A stretch of DNA of 64,000 nucleotides from Takakia lepidozioides (GCA_030704615.1 CM060734.1:46888042-46952041); one strand, 5' to 3'. Counted from the first letter of the stretch, positions 34,201-47,539 are shown. The notes: generated by a model not told the origin, from the sequence alone. Numbers and translations: made by a program.

Positions 34201-37200
34201 AGTAGGTTCACGCATCCATTCCTGGAGAAGATAAGTGGTGCATAGACTGGCCGGCCTCTTTCGTGTGGGTCGGGTGTGGGTCCCATGTCGAAAGTCGTTG
34301 TCCTATGTGCGAGATTGTCGCTTCGTAAGGTTGTGAGGCAACACACCACAAACGCTACCGTTATCCACTTATCTAGCTACGGATGGCCAACCTGTGGTGC
34401 AAACTTTTAGAGGTGGGATCAGTACATATATGGGTAATATCTATCGGATACCTCTTGGCTCGCATTGAATCTGCAGCTCTGTGTCATTGCTCCTTCCAGT
34501 CTACTGATCACAGGCCGGGTAATCAGATCAGTACTCAGTAAAAGACAGATGAAATCCGATTCCTCAAATGTAACTCGATCATAAGCTCAGCTTTCTCGCA
34601 ACTGAAAACGGTTGAATCTCACAGTCCTTGGCGGACCATGCTGATATTTTACCGGGAGTCAAGGTAACAAAGTCTGCTTGAGGCCGTGCAATGCTGACGC
34701 TGCGTCCGTCAGCATTTTGTTTTCTTAATGCGCACACACGCGGTACATTCATGTACTCCCAAGTACCTAGCAGCTGGGCCTAAAATTAGCACATTAGCAG
34801 AAGTAGGTGCATGGCAAAGTACTAAGCAAACACAGATCTCGAAATTCAATTGGGCTTTCCGGTATGATAAGTAGCATCATGTTAGTTTGCATGCCGTGCA
34901 CCAAATTACTTGGGTTGGTCAAGGCCAACCACATGGTCTCCGTTAGCATCAGGCAGCTTCCAAAGTGTAGTGTGTTTGCCGGCAGCTAGAAACAACCCGA
35001 TGAAACATGGGCGCAAATTCAGGCTGATGACGCGTTGTGTGCACACACTGGTTATTAGCAGTGGACCTCCCCAGCCTGCAAGATTAAGCGAGTCTCCAAT
35101 ACCTGTAAGTGATTGTTTAATCCTGAACATCATGGGTTTTTGTAGTGCTTTGGCTGCAACCGCCTGAAATATAATCCTCTTCTGCTCTTTGTTTCTAGCT
35201 TTGCATCAAGAGCACTGAAGTGTGGTGGTTGGAAGACTGGCCTAGAGCTTGAAAGAAACATTCCGAGCAACAGGAGAATCTTTGAGCTCACTCATCCCCC
35301 ACTGGGTCGGGCCCGAATGAGCACGGTTTTTTCACCTCAGTATCCATTCATGAGCCATTGATCAGACTGTGCTTGGGTTTTTCACGAGGTGATTAGAGAA
35401 TCTCTCATTAGTGGTGTAGTTTAGCAACGTCGTGCTCACAAAACCCGTCACGTGACAAGATAAAGAAGATTGTCCAGGCCAGAATCTTTCTCTTGCTCAT
35501 GTGAATGGATCGTAGCTGGATGAAGCTAGAACAACCCATCTGTGGGACCCTTAGCCAGGAAAGTGCTATATTTAGTGAGGGAATCATTAGTAATAAACAC
35601 ATCTCTCATTGCAAAATGGGAAAATGTAAAGTTTGGAACAGTGTGCTGTGATCAGTTCTGGCAGGTGTTTCAGGTCTCTTCTGATTCCATGGGACCATTC
35701 CTGATGATCCTCATGGGGAGATAGACTTCAAGTTGTCTACAGCACTGCATGTAACTTAGGGATAACAGTCATAGCAAAGCTAAAAGACACACGCACATTC
35801 AGGCACCTGGATTCGCTGGAGGATATCCCTTCTTAAGCAATCTCTCCTGATCTCCCCAAGTTTATGGACCCCACTTTTCCTACCTTCCAGGGACAATAAG
35901 AACAGAGTACCACAAAACTTTACATCCTGTTACTAAATCGGACGACATCCAATGGTCCGATTGCCATTTTGGGTTGAAACTTGAAACATACCTTGTGTCT
36001 GTTCATCCCTACAATTGCCTCAGTAGAAAAACACAATCCACTTGCCTGCCAAGTGATAACACATAGGGGTAGCTCTTAAGACCAACAAATAGAAATCGTC
36101 CATAAAGGATGTAATCCACTGAAGATCCAATTACAGGCCAGTCCATCCATTGGATAAAAGAGTATTTCATATTAAAAAAGCATTTAGGAGTTAAACTTCC
36201 CTTCCTGTCTGGTAATTGAGAATATACTACATACCTACCTAATCTTTCAAAGGCATCATGTACTCCTGCCCACTTCACTCAGTTCATGGCCTAAAATCAG
36301 GTACTTGCTTTCTCCTACCTACCCACTCCCAATTAGTACTATCATTTATTTAGGTGGGTAGGTAAGGGTCAGTCATGAAGCATGACTCAGACTCGCATAG
36401 GCATACATTAATATGCATGTTCTATCATGTTGGATACATTTTCCATGGTTTTTCAATTCTCCTATGTTTATGCAAATTGTCGATCACAACTAGGTCCCAG
36501 AACAAAACCATACATTATATTTAGTTCCAACCTACACAACAAATCATGACCAACAAATCATGGGAAATCCTGATGCATCTCTTTTGTCCAAGGGTGGCAA
36601 CATGGTCCTCCAAATAACATGGTAGGTATATCCTTCACTCCCATTTGTCGGTGACTTGGTGCTTTGTAGGCGGACACCTGAATCTCTTTGACCCAACCAA
36701 GACCACTACCAAGGTACTGACCAGGGAAAACGCTCCTTTGGCGTGGTGGTCCCCTAGTGTAAATAGTTTTTGTTTTCTCTCAGCAAAGTTACTGTACAGA
36801 AACAGACAAGAGCCTTCATTGTTGTAAAGACTAAAGACTCGATGTTCCCAGTTCTGCATTCAGTCCATGTGTGACAAGCGACCCATTTCTTGCCTGAATT
36901 CAATGAATTGTAATACACCCATCTGAATCTGCTCCATGCACGTACACTAATACACATAAAGTGCTCAGAAAAAAGTGCTTTCGGCTTCCCAAATGATAAG
37001 AACTCATCAACATACCCTGCAACGATGCTTTCACTTTCTGCAAATGACATCAGCAGGGAGGGGACTGGAGTCTGTTCTGTACAATGTGGTACATGCCCCC
37101 AAAACATGACCTCGTATCATGGATGAGGCTGTATCTGGCGATAGATCCACAGAAATGAACCTTGCCAACATTTAGCTACCTACTACATCCACCTACTCAC

Positions 37201-40200
37201 AAAATTTTAGAAGAATTAACAGACAGAATTGGCAGATTATAGCAAAAATCCATGGTGGATTTTCCAACTCCAGAGAAAATTTGCTGGAAAAATGTAGTTT
37301 GACCAAGGTGATTTGTTGACTTGATATTTTTTCCTGTGGCATGGACCTCCACATTCAGAAACCAAGGAGAGTTACAGGTCTCCTCGCCAAATTTGAAGAC
37401 CAAAATCTGAAAATTTCAAGTGGCAATGAGAGGGATATAATGGAAATTCCACCACAGTAAAAAGAAAGAGAGCTGCATGGAAGCTGGATTGTTTTTCGCA
37501 AAATGAAAATCTGGTGCAGTCCTGCATTGCAAGAAGGTAGAGATGAATGAATGTCAAACAAGTTTTTGAAAATTTCAAAACCACATTCGTGTTTTTTGAA
37601 AGTTTTGTAGTCAAGATAATAGCGTCTTCAATGTGTGCGCTTGTACCTGCGGCGGGCCGCATAGAAGGGTGGGAGCTCCCCTACCCGTTGGAGGGTCGCT
37701 AGTGTAGAGAAGGAATAGGTGCCCTAGTGCCACATCATCCTTGTCAGCCACGTTACTCTAAGCTGCCCCAAATTATTATTTTTAACTGAATTGTGAAGAT
37801 CGTTATCATCGTCACATAATCGTCGTTTTTGCACCACCTGAGACCTAAGAAAAAAACTGAATCTTGAAATTCGTATTTGCAAATGTGCTACAATATTATT
37901 TGTTCATTTCTTTTGTTTCCTCACGCATTCAATGTAAATGTTACAGCACTTTTAAATATTAATTATGATAAAACCATCAAACAACAAATCAATGGTTTAC
38001 CAAGTTTTCGAAACCCTAAAAAAAATCAACCTTTTGGTTTTATGGTGACAAATATTTAAATTACTAATATATATGATAGTAAATTCTACCAAGTGTGTAT
38101 AATAATTTTGTTTTTGAAAAAATCACTTCTTAGTTGGAATTTGTTTTCTATAAAAACATTGCCGGATTTCGACCTCGAAAATGGGTCAGCTACTGGTACA
38201 AGGGAATTATGGGGGATAAAAATAGAGAAAAATTGCCAGAAAGCACCAGTAGTCGAGCGGCAGGTTAGACAGTGGCTATATAACAGGTGGCACGTTTTAA
38301 GAGGCCCACATAGGCAAACCCAGGCATGTATCTTATCTATATTTAGTTAAAATATTATTTCTCATGTATATAAGTCTACTATATTATCAGAATTATCATT
38401 TTTCAAAGTTATCTTATGTTATTTCTTATTTTTCACATTTGTTGCATATATATTTGTAAAATAAAAATTAATTCCATGTGAAATTAAAATTTATTGAAAT
38501 TTAGATACAAGTTTAATATATAATAAATTTTATGATTATGAAATATATGGAATATAATGAAAGTAATGTATGTAATCTAATGAACATGAAATATAAAGTG
38601 ACTAACGCGTGATTTTTGAAATGATTTTGCAGAACATAATCTCAACTTTGTTGATTTGTTAATATTTGACATCGAATTTCCTTCAAATCATTTCTTGCAT
38701 ATTACAAAAGTTTTGGTGTCAACGTCAAAAATATTTTAGGATTTTATGGATACCATGGATGAATGCATGTATAGGAGTGTTTGGTGGCTTGCACAACTAG
38801 CACATGCACATATTGTGTACGATCCCTCGAATATAGAAGACTACTTTTGACGACATTGTTGGCCTAGAGGTTATATGAAGTGGTCAACCTCTAAACAAGT
38901 ATTTCAGATGTCGTCGACCTCCACCAATGTGAACAATAGTGAAAGAGACAGATCTTGACGACCTCAAAATACTTAATTATGTTATGATTCATATCATGAA
39001 GGTTTAAGATTTAAGGTTACCTATTAAACCCACCTATTAGAGTTGATCGGCATGTGTTTTTGCTACATTTTTTTCTTAAAGAAAAAAAGGAGACAACGGC
39101 CTTTTAATCTTTATTACACAAGAAAAAAAGAATGCAAAAGAATGCAAAAAGAATTTCAGATCACATCTAAGGTATAAATCCTGACAGCTAAGAGACATGC
39201 TTTATGAGGACCAGATTTGAGTACCATTCTACCGAGCAATTTAGTGCATCCATTTCAAAGGTTTGCAAAAAGCAGGTAGTGTGGTGGTTAAGAGCAACGA
39301 ATAATAAGCATGAGGTTACTAGGTGTTCAATTCTTGTCAGGTGTATTGTGGCAGTAATGTGTGTTATTAAATATATATTTTGTCTGAGTGAGGGTCTGCC
39401 AGTCCGCTGCCGTAGAAGAACAAAGGATTTAGGAAATTTTCAGAATCCGACAAACCCGATGAATGGGCGGTGGGCTTATGAGCTCAACCCATGGCCCGTA
39501 TTGGCAGGGCCCATAGGCGCCTTGAAGACGCAATAATCTTAAAATGAGAGCCTATATGAACCCTATGGTCCAATTTCATTTTATTGCGATGACATTGACG
39601 ATGCTGATGAACATGGTAAAGATATAAACAATTAAAAACAATGATGACAAAACCATGTTGTTACATGCGTGATATAATACTATGGTGTACATATGATTTT
39701 TCAATATTGAAATGATATCATATTTGTTGTCATTGACCCCTAAAGGAGGAGCCCGTTTTTTGTGGGCCCATTCCAAAATAGTCCTTGCTCTCATGTTTGA
39801 GGGCATATCTGACATTTGACAAACATCCAGGGGGATGAGTTGTATGAAAGTAATCCTACCTACTTCAGGAACCTACTATAAAATTTCAGTTGATTTCACC
39901 GTGTCATTACAAAGATTATAACAAAAATGCAAGCTGTAAATTTCTACTGTGCTCTAGTTTTGGAGTGAAAAAATGGTTTGACCAAGCAATTGCACTGGCA
40001 AAATGAATTTTCATTGATACAACATACCCACATTCTAATTGTCTGGCATGTATAGCACCTTGGGCCAAAATTCCAAAACCAAATTCCAAAACCACATGAG
40101 GGTTGCTTTGTATGGGAAAATTGGCGGGTCAAAAAGACCATCCATTACAATTGAGCCCAAATCTGCCTCAAACGTATCCAAATTTTCATCACAAGGTGAA

Positions 40201-40792
40201 TTCCTCTGGTCATATTGTTCCTTGCGTGGAAACTCACTACCACAAAAAATTGGAATCATTCCTAACCTATCTACATACATAGATGAATTTTTTTAACCTA
40301 TCTACATGCAAAATAATTTTTCATTGGTACAACCAACCATATCCTGCCACGTCAGTAGGTCAAAGTTGTTGGAGGGCCCTGAATTGGGTACCCCTGCACA
40401 CTAAGAAAAATTTACTGACGGCATTGCTTTTAATATTTTAGGGTGCCATAAAGACATGCAGGTGCATGACGTCACGGCGCACAACTTTCATTCAGAAAGT
40501 TTTTTTTTATCTGTCCAACGATTTGCCATCGTGGCAAATCCAATTCTGATTTCTGACGCGACCTGAAACGGGTCGCGTCGTCCATTAGGGGTTAAGATGA
40601 AGGCTTGTTTTACAATATTATTGTTACATCTTTAATTTGACGGTTAATAAATGTTGATGGGGTACATATCATGTTTAAAATTAGGATATACTAGACTGGT
40701 TACGAGTATGTTCATACCTGGTATGTGCCAGTTGGCGGGGGTATGTGCAAGGGTATAGGTAAGGATATGTGAGAACCAACTCGACTGGTATG
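34201..40792. other. Gene-poor AT-rich region
   Basis: I recognise no gene in 6.6 kb. Points of structure: a TACC/GGTA inverted repeat at about 36315-36364; two mutually similar stretches at about 37170-37620 and 39860-40250 that may be copies of one unknown repeat; a tRNA-like unit at 39275-39338; and two adjacent perfect stem-loops at 40520-40579. Confidence 0.5.
39275..39345 (+). repeat. tRNA-derived SINE-like head
   Basis: GGTAGTGTGGTGGTTAAGAG resembles a pol III A box and AGGTGTTCAATTCTTG, about 45 bases on, resembles a B box. The spacing fits a tRNA-derived SINE. The sequence does not look like a functional tRNA, because the B box departs from GGTTCGA. Extent of the body is unknown. 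Confidence 0.4.
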
Positions 40793-41514
40793 TGAAAAGG
40801 ATCTGACTCTCTTTCCTCAGTCCAACTACAGAACAAATTCAGGCCCTTTGCTTATCTTGCCGTTCATAGGGAATCTATCAGGATCCCAAGAAATCTGCTT
40901 GCTTGAATCAACGTCAATATGGACTCATGTGACCATCTTCTTTTATTCCAGTCACCATTCATTGACTCAGACCGTAACAGAGACCACACCAGTCCAATGA
41001 TCGTTCACCCCTGTTCTTCACGGAAGTGTATTCACAAGCCTTAAGCAGATCTTTCTTGTCCCAAACAGTAACTAGAATCAAATCTGCATTGTCACTCTTC
41101 AAATCAACACCTGATGAAGCCTAAGTCATAGGATTTACACTTTTTCTCTATACAAAGGAGAAATCACAGTCCCTGCCGCTGCAAGGCACCAAAGGCCAGT
41201 GACAACTATTCCAACATCAACCTACACTCTAAAAGCACAGCACCCGCTACAGCATCCGGTCCACCCAGCCACCACGCCATGCTACACACACATTTCCTGT
41301 CGATGCAGATCTGCTCTAGACGCCTGTACGCCATCATCCTTTCTTCAACCCTCTTGCCATCTCCAAGCACCCCTCAAAAATCCCTAGTCTTGGATCTCTT
41401 CATGCACGCGAGCTTGCTCCATTTTACCTGCAACTGTCAGTTCGGCGATATTCTAGCAGTCTCTTGTTATTCCAAACTGGTGGACAGGTCGATCTTCGTT
41501 CCTGGCACCTAACA
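40793..41514 (-). repeat. 3' LTR of the chromovirus
   Basis: 722 bp, same length as the partner at 46231-46952. The outer flank is GTATG; the inner flank carries the polypurine tract. Confidence 0.95.
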
Positions 41515-42874
41515 AATTCCCCCTCCCAAAGACAGGTCATTGTCCTCAATGACAGAAAATGAGGGGTAACTCAATGTCAATTCATTTTCCTTCTCCCAAG
41601 TAGCTTCTGTCTCTGGGTAATGCAACCACTTAATCAAATGTTCTTTCCAAGAACGGTTGCGCAGGTGCTTCACTCGCGTTTCTAGAATCTTTTCGGGTTC
41701 AGCCATCAGCTGACCATCATTCATGGCTTGAGGCAACGTCGGTAAGATGTGTGATGGGTCTGACATATACCTTCGGAGAAGGCTGACATGGAAAGTTTTA
41801 TGGATCTTCCATGTTGGAGGCAGATCCAACTCATATGCCACTGTGCCATGGCGTTCCAGGATTTTAAACGGGCCACAAAACCTTGGTGACAACTTATAAC
41901 ACTTGCCCAGTAGTAGATTGCTTCTTTTAGGTGTAACTTTTAAAAACACCATATCACCAATGGCAAATTCACGAAAAGTCTTGTGCTTATCAGCAAAGAA
42001 CTTGGCCCGTTCTTGTGCAGCCTGCATACTACGCTTCACCAGATCTAGGACAGAGTGGATCTCTTTGATTCTGTCATTCACACTCTGCACATTTGATGGT
42101 GGTGTAATAAGCGAAGTAGGAGCCAAGCAATCTCGTCCATATAAAGCTTCAAATGGGCTCATGCCAATGGCACTGTGGAAATGCTTGTTATAAGCAAATT
42201 CCACCATATACAGATATTGTTCCCAAGAGGACCGTCTTTCACCAACGTACATCCTCAACATATCTTCTATTGTACGGTTGGTCCTTTCTATTTGAGCATC
42301 TGTTTTCTGGGTGAAAGGTCGTACTCAGTTTCACCTTGGTTCCCAATTTCTTGAACAAGTCAATCCAAAAATGACTTGTAAACTTTGAGTCCTTGTCACA
42401 AATAATCTCCCGAGGCAGACCATGGATCCTGAATATCTCTTTCATGTACAAGGATGCAACATCAGATGCCGTAGCACTCATCCTTGTAGGTATCAAGTGG
42501 GCTATCTTAGACAGCCTATCTACAACCACCATGATACTGTCATGGCCATTTCTGGTCCTGGGCAATGCCACAATGAAATCCATGCTAATGGATTCCCAAT
42601 TCCATCCAGGAACAGAGAAAGGTTGTAATAATTCAGGAGGTCTGACTCTCTCTGACTTCGAAACCTGACATGGGGAACATTTCTGCACATACTCTTTAAT
42701 TTCTCTCTTCATACCTAGCCAAAAATAGTGCTTCCGTATTGACCAATAGGTTCTCTGAAAGCCCGGGTGTCCAGAGATTGGAATATTGTGACTGTCATGA
42801 ATAATCCGCAATCTCAAGTCTGGAATCAGGGGAACACGCAGCCGACCATCATAAAATAACACCCCATCTCTCAA
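41509..42874 (-). pseudogene. Integrase with C-terminal chromodomain (frame-broken)
   Basis: Element-sense landmarks are the HHCC zinc finger (SGHPGFQRTYWSIRKHYFWL, then CSPCQVSK), the integrase core starting SMDFIVALPRTRNGHDSIMV with a following D and E region (FHPE, then EFAYNKHFHSAIGMSPFEAL), and near the end a chromodomain-like segment (EPEKILETRVKH, LIKWLHYPETEATWE). One base-level frame break lies in a run of A at about 42303-42306. The chromodomain places it among chromoviruses. Confidence 0.88.
41515..41532 (-). other. Polypurine tract
   Basis: In element sense it reads CTTTGGGAGGGGGAATT directly before the 3' LTR. It is the expected primer site for plus-strand DNA synthesis. Confidence 0.85.
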
Positions 42875-42910
42875 GAGGTATGGCCGGTACTTCTCTTTCT
42901 CAATAGAAGT

Positions 42911-44190
42911 TCACGAGACAAACTCTTGAAGCTCTTTGAAGAATTCATCGACCTCATACTGACCTTTAATGTCTTGAAATATAGTGCTACTGACGCATGA
43001 GACAACATTAGCTTGTAATGGTCTCCTAGAAAGTGCATCAGCAATCACATTCTCTCTCCCCTTGACATACTTTAGGTCATAATGGAACTGCTGAAGCAGT
43101 TCTGACCACCTAATCTGCCTCTGACTCAAATGAGGTTGTGTGGTCAAGTATTTCAAACTCTGATGGTCAGTCTCTATCACAAAATCAACTGGAAGCAGGT
43201 AATGCCTCCATATCTTCAGAGCATGAGCTATTGCCAACTGTTCTTTTTCATGAGTTGGGTAATTCTTTTCCGCTGGACTGATCTTTCGCGATTCGTAGGC
43301 AATCACTTGCCCATCTTGCATCAGCACAGCCCCAATAGCAAGATCATTTGCATCGGTACACAGTACGATTGCTCCCTTCGTAGGGTCGAGCAATCTCAGT
43401 ACAGGAGCATGTGTCAAGGCAAACTTCAATTTCTCGAAACTGTTATCACATTCTCTTGTCTTGACGTCCCTCAAGCTTACAGGACTCGAGTTCTTAAGCA
43501 AGTCAGTCAATGGGGCTGCAATCTGTGAAAAAGATTTGACAAACTTCCGTAGGAAGCTAGCAAACCCAATAAAGCTCCTGACCTCAATCTTATCACTTGG
43601 TTTAGGCCATTCAACCACTGTCTGGACTTTCTTAGGATCAATTGAGATTCCATCTTTGGAGATGCAAAATCCCAAGTAATCCATGTGGTCTACAAAGAAC
43701 TCACACTTGCTTATCTTAGCAAACGGGTGGTTCTCTCTCACTATGTCTAAAACCAAGCGTAAATGCGGTTCATGTTCTTCTTCAGACTTCGAGTATATTA
43801 GTATATCATCCATGTAGACTAGGACCATCTTCCCCAAATATTTCTGGAACAGAGAATTCATCAAATGAGTAAATGTTGCTGGAGCATTCGTGAGCCCAAA
43901 TGGCATCACCAAGAATTCGTAATGACCAAAACGAGATCGAAATCCTATCTTTGGTATGTCAGAATTCTTGATCCGTATCTGATGATATCCAGACCGAAGA
44001 TCAAGTTTTGAAAAAACCTGACTCCCATATAGATAGTCAAACAAATCGTCCACACGAGGCAAATGAAACTTATTCTTGATGGTGACCTTATTCAACCATC
44101 TATAGTCCACACACAGTCTCAAAGTCCCGTCTTTCTTCTTCTTAAACATTACAGGGGCACCCCAAGGGGATTTACTTGGACGTGTATACC
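42911..44190 (-). pseudogene. Reverse transcriptase and RNase H
   Basis: Open for about 412 codons. Landmarks are [19 protein letters not shown], the catalytic [17 protein letters not shown], and RNase H ([17 protein letters not shown], then [10 protein letters not shown]). The frame stops at a TGA at 42911-42913 and continues in the same frame into integrase. Toward the protease the frame changes at a run of six A (44193-44198). Confidence 0.92.
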
Positions 44191-44195
44191 CCTTT

Positions 44196-45033
44196 TTTCC
44201 AACAGGTCATTCAACTGCCTTTCTAACTCTTCACTTTCTGCAATTGAATGCATGTACGGTGCCATTGCAACCGGTACAACATCTGACATCAACTCGATAG
44301 CATGATCAACCTCCCGTTCAGGGGGCATCCCAGGGATCTCATCAGGAAACATATCTTTATATTCATTCAGGATTAGGCCAAGTCTGGGATGTGACTTCCC
44401 TTCTCCCTGATTTGTTTCCAAGACCTCATGCAAGCTAACAGTAAAAAACTGAGTATTTCCCCTCCGCATACATCTCTTCATCTGAATAGCTGACAAGACA
44501 GGTACATTGGGAAGAGCTCTAGTACCTTTGATATTGAATCCCTTCCCATTGGGCAAGGTACCACTAACCAGTCCGGATTTGCAAGCCACCACAACATCAA
44601 CCGGATCCAGCCACCGCATGCCAAGGATGCAGTCGTACCGAGCTCCCTCCCAGACCTCGAAGTCAGCCATAGTTTGTACTCCTTGCATGACCATCGGTAC
44701 CTTTGGGATGTGTTTGTACGTAGAATCCACGCCACCATCTGGTAATAGGATTTGACAGGGTTGCATGTCTTCTTGAACTAGTCCGAACTTGTCAGCAAAA
44801 TCCTTTGACAACAGGTTATGAGTGCTACATGTATCAATCAGCACTTGAGTGGGAATTCCAGCCACTCTCCCCTGAACCCGTATCACACTGGGGTCATGCT
44901 CTATTTGGTCTCCAATGATAGTTGCAGAAACCCGCACATTAGGACCTTTCCCTTTTTCTTGTCCTAACTTCTCCCCAGTTTCAACAGCCGCACAAGGTTC
45001 TGCAGGTTCTTCAACTATCAAGGCGGCTGTTTG
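44196..45033 (-). pseudogene. Retroviral-type aspartic protease region
   Basis: Element-sense LIDTCSTHNLL occupies the place of the aspartic protease active site, usually D-S/T-G. Here a Cys replaces the Gly, which should damage the active site. The frame is the same as the gag zinc knuckle upstream, separated by one TGA at 45034-45036. Confidence 0.82.
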
Positions 45034-45036
45034 TCA

Positions 45037-46151
45037 AGCCTGACGATAATTCGGGTACTTCATACACTCAGCAGCTCTGTGTCCGGGTTCATGGCACAAG
45101 AAACACAAACCCTTACGCCTGTGTTCTTCCTGCTCTTTGAAACTGAGCCTTGGAGGAGCCCTCATTGGCGGTCTCCGTATAGTTTGATCCCCCACCTTCT
45201 TAAACGGTTTAAATCTCTTCCAATTCCCTCTCTTCGCTGGTGACTCCCAAGGACCAGATGATCTAGGCTTGAACTCTGCCGTGCCACGAGAGCAAAATTC
45301 GAAGAACGTTGTGCCCTCACTTCGTTCTCAAAATTACAGGCCAAACGATATGTTTCTGCCTCGATACGAGGGTTGTGGGCTTTGACCTTAAATTTGAGAG
45401 AATCACTGAGGCCATCAACAAAAAAATCAACTTTGTCCTCTTCACTCAACGAGGGGAAATAACTGGCATGGATTTCAAATCTCGTCTTAAACTCTCCCAC
45501 GCTCATAGTCTCCTGTTTCAGCCTGAACAATTCAACTTTCATCTTGTGTGCATAGTCGCCAGGTAGGTAGTGGGCTAAGAACAGTGTCTTAAACATAGCC
45601 CAACTATCCACAGGTGGTTTCTTGTGTTCACGGCGTTCCTGCTTGTGGCGCGACCACCATAGCTTGGCGGCATCACGGAGCTGTAGAGTAGCTGTCTGTA
45701 TCTTGGCTTCCTCTGAATAATCGTCCTCAAAGAACTCTTCTAATGTATCCAGAAAAGACAATATTTCCTCGGGCTTGACAGATGGCTTACCATAAAATTC
45801 TGGCAATTTCACCAATCTTCTGATTTCCCTGGTGACATCCTTGCTTCTTTTCATCTTGGCCTCATGGGAGTCGGCCTCAGATTCGTCCTCATTCAGTGGC
45901 TCACTCATAGGCAGCTCCCTAGATCGCTTTTCAGTTTGAGTTTGTGCAAGGGCCAATTTCTGTATCTCAGATCGAATCAAAGTACCTAAGGCCTCCATCT
46001 GTTGCTGGGAAAACAACTGACTTCTATGTTCGCGATCTGAAGCTCGGTGCAGACTGGCCGCATCTTCGCACTCACAGTCTCCCGCCATTTCATTATCCTG
46101 ATCGTCGTCACCGGGGTGTGTGCTCACAGAGCCGAACGAGATCTGGCTCAT
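45037..46151 (-). pseudogene. Gag with CCHC zinc knuckle (frame-broken)
   Basis: Starts MSQISFGSVSTHPGDDDQDN. The retrotransposon gag core contains LWWSRHKQERREHKKPPVDS and LFLAHYLPGDYAHKMKVELF. A frame change around 45290 separates it from the zinc knuckle, which reads CFLCHEPGHRAAEC near 45075-45115, followed by a TGA. Confidence 0.88.
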
Positions 46152-46215
46152 TCACACGATTACCCTACTTCTGGAAATTCCGAAATTCACAATCTGTTCT
46201 CCCCGATCGCAAAAC

Positions 46216-46228
46216 GGCTCTGATACCA
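46216..46228 (-). other. Primer-binding site for initiator Met-tRNA
   Basis: In element sense TGGTATCAGAGCC lies two bases inside the 5' LTR. This is the standard complement to the 3' end of plant initiator Met-tRNA in LTR retrotransposons. Confidence 0.93.
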
Positions 46229-46230
46229 CT

Positions 46231-46952
46231 TGAAAAGGATCTGACTCTCTTTCCTCAGTCCAACTACAGAACAAATTCAGGCCCTTTGCTTATCTTGCCG
46301 TTCATAGGGAATCTATCAGGATCCCAAGAAATCTGCTTGCTTGAATCAACGTCAATATGGACTCATGTGACCATCTTCTTTTATTCCAGTCACCATTCAT
46401 TGACTCAGACCGTAACAGAGACCACACCAGTCCAATGATCGTTCACCCCTGTTCTTCACGGAAGTGTATTCACAAGCCTTAAGCAGATCTTTCTTGTCCC
46501 AAACAGTAACTAGAATCAAATCTGCATTGTCACTCTTCAAATCAACACCTGATGAAGCCTAAGTCATAGGATTTACACTTTTTCTCTATACAAAGGAGAA
46601 ATCACAGTCCCTGCCGCTGCAAGGCACCAAAGGCCAGTGACAACTATTCCAACATCAACCTACACTCTAAAAGCACAGCACCCGCTACAGCATCCGGTCC
46701 ACCCAGCCACCACGCCATGCTACACACACATTTCCTGTCGATGCAGATCTGCTCTAGACGCCTGTACGCCATCATCCTTTTTTCAACCCTCTTGCCATCT
46801 CCAAGCACCCCTCAAAAATCCCTAGTCCTGGATCTCTTCATGCACGCGAGCTTGCTCCATTTTACCTGCAACTGTCAGTTCGGTGATATTCTAGCAGTCT
46901 CTTGTTATTCCAAACTGGTGGACAGGTCGATCTTCGTTCCTGGCACCTAACA
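46231..46952 (-). repeat. 5' LTR of the chromovirus
   Basis: 722 bp, near-identical to 40793-41514. Flanked outside by GTATG and inside by the primer-binding site. Confidence 0.95.
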
Positions 46953-47539
46953 GTATGTCATGCAGCCTATACCCCGGGTGTGTATAGAACCCAGGTTTAG
47001 GATTCCAAACATACCCAGATTGAAACCATACCAGTCGCAGTAGCTGGCAGAGCAATACTGTGATTGCGAACAGTACCCATGGGGGGTGTTTCAGGATGGG
47101 AGGGGTAGCAGTTATGGCATTAGGGTTTGTCATGCTATGTTGCTATGGGAGGGGTTTTATTTTTGCGGCTGGAACTTTGATGTGGGGAGGTGCAATTTAA
47201 GATTGAGCAGATCGGGTTTTGGGGACGGGTATTGCTGCAAGGTTCCATCGGGCTGCAGCAGGGGTAAGTTTAACATATTGTGCGAGCACCTGGGTTCAAT
47301 GAGTTAGGGGCACGCAATTTTTGTAGGAGGAAAGGTGTGCGGATTGCGGTAACTCGGTGACTCGTAATATCGCGTTACGTACCTTTGTGCTTGAACTTGT
47401 CTTATGGGCTCGATCTGGTCTTTAGAGTAGGCTCGTTCTGTTCTGTTTGTGTGGGCTTGATGTGGTCTTTAGGATGGGCTTATGTGGTCTTTTTGTCCTG
47501 CTTTACGGTGGGTTCATTTCCTCTAGTGTTTTCCATTGT

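Larger units (their letters stand above)
40793..46952 (-). mobile_element. Ty3/gypsy chromovirus, near-complete and young, 5-bp TSD GTATG
   Basis: A 6.16-kb LTR retrotransposon in minus orientation. The LTRs are 722 bp each (40793-41514 and 46231-46952), starting TG and ending CA in element sense, and flanked by GTATG at 40788-40792 and 46953-46957. I noticed about three differences between the LTRs by eye, so insertion was recent. Domain order in element sense is gag with zinc knuckle, protease, RT, RNase H, integrase, chromodomain, which is the Metaviridae/chromovirus order. Several frame breaks and two in-frame stops make this copy non-autonomous as read. Confidence 0.95.

Noticed and set aside
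35000-37700. Several short ORFs in the gene-poor region
   Set aside because: None longer than about 120 codons, no recognisable motif, and AT-rich composition makes chance frames expected.
44063-46438. Plus-strand ORFs within the chromovirus
   Set aside because: They are antisense to gag and pol and show no domain.
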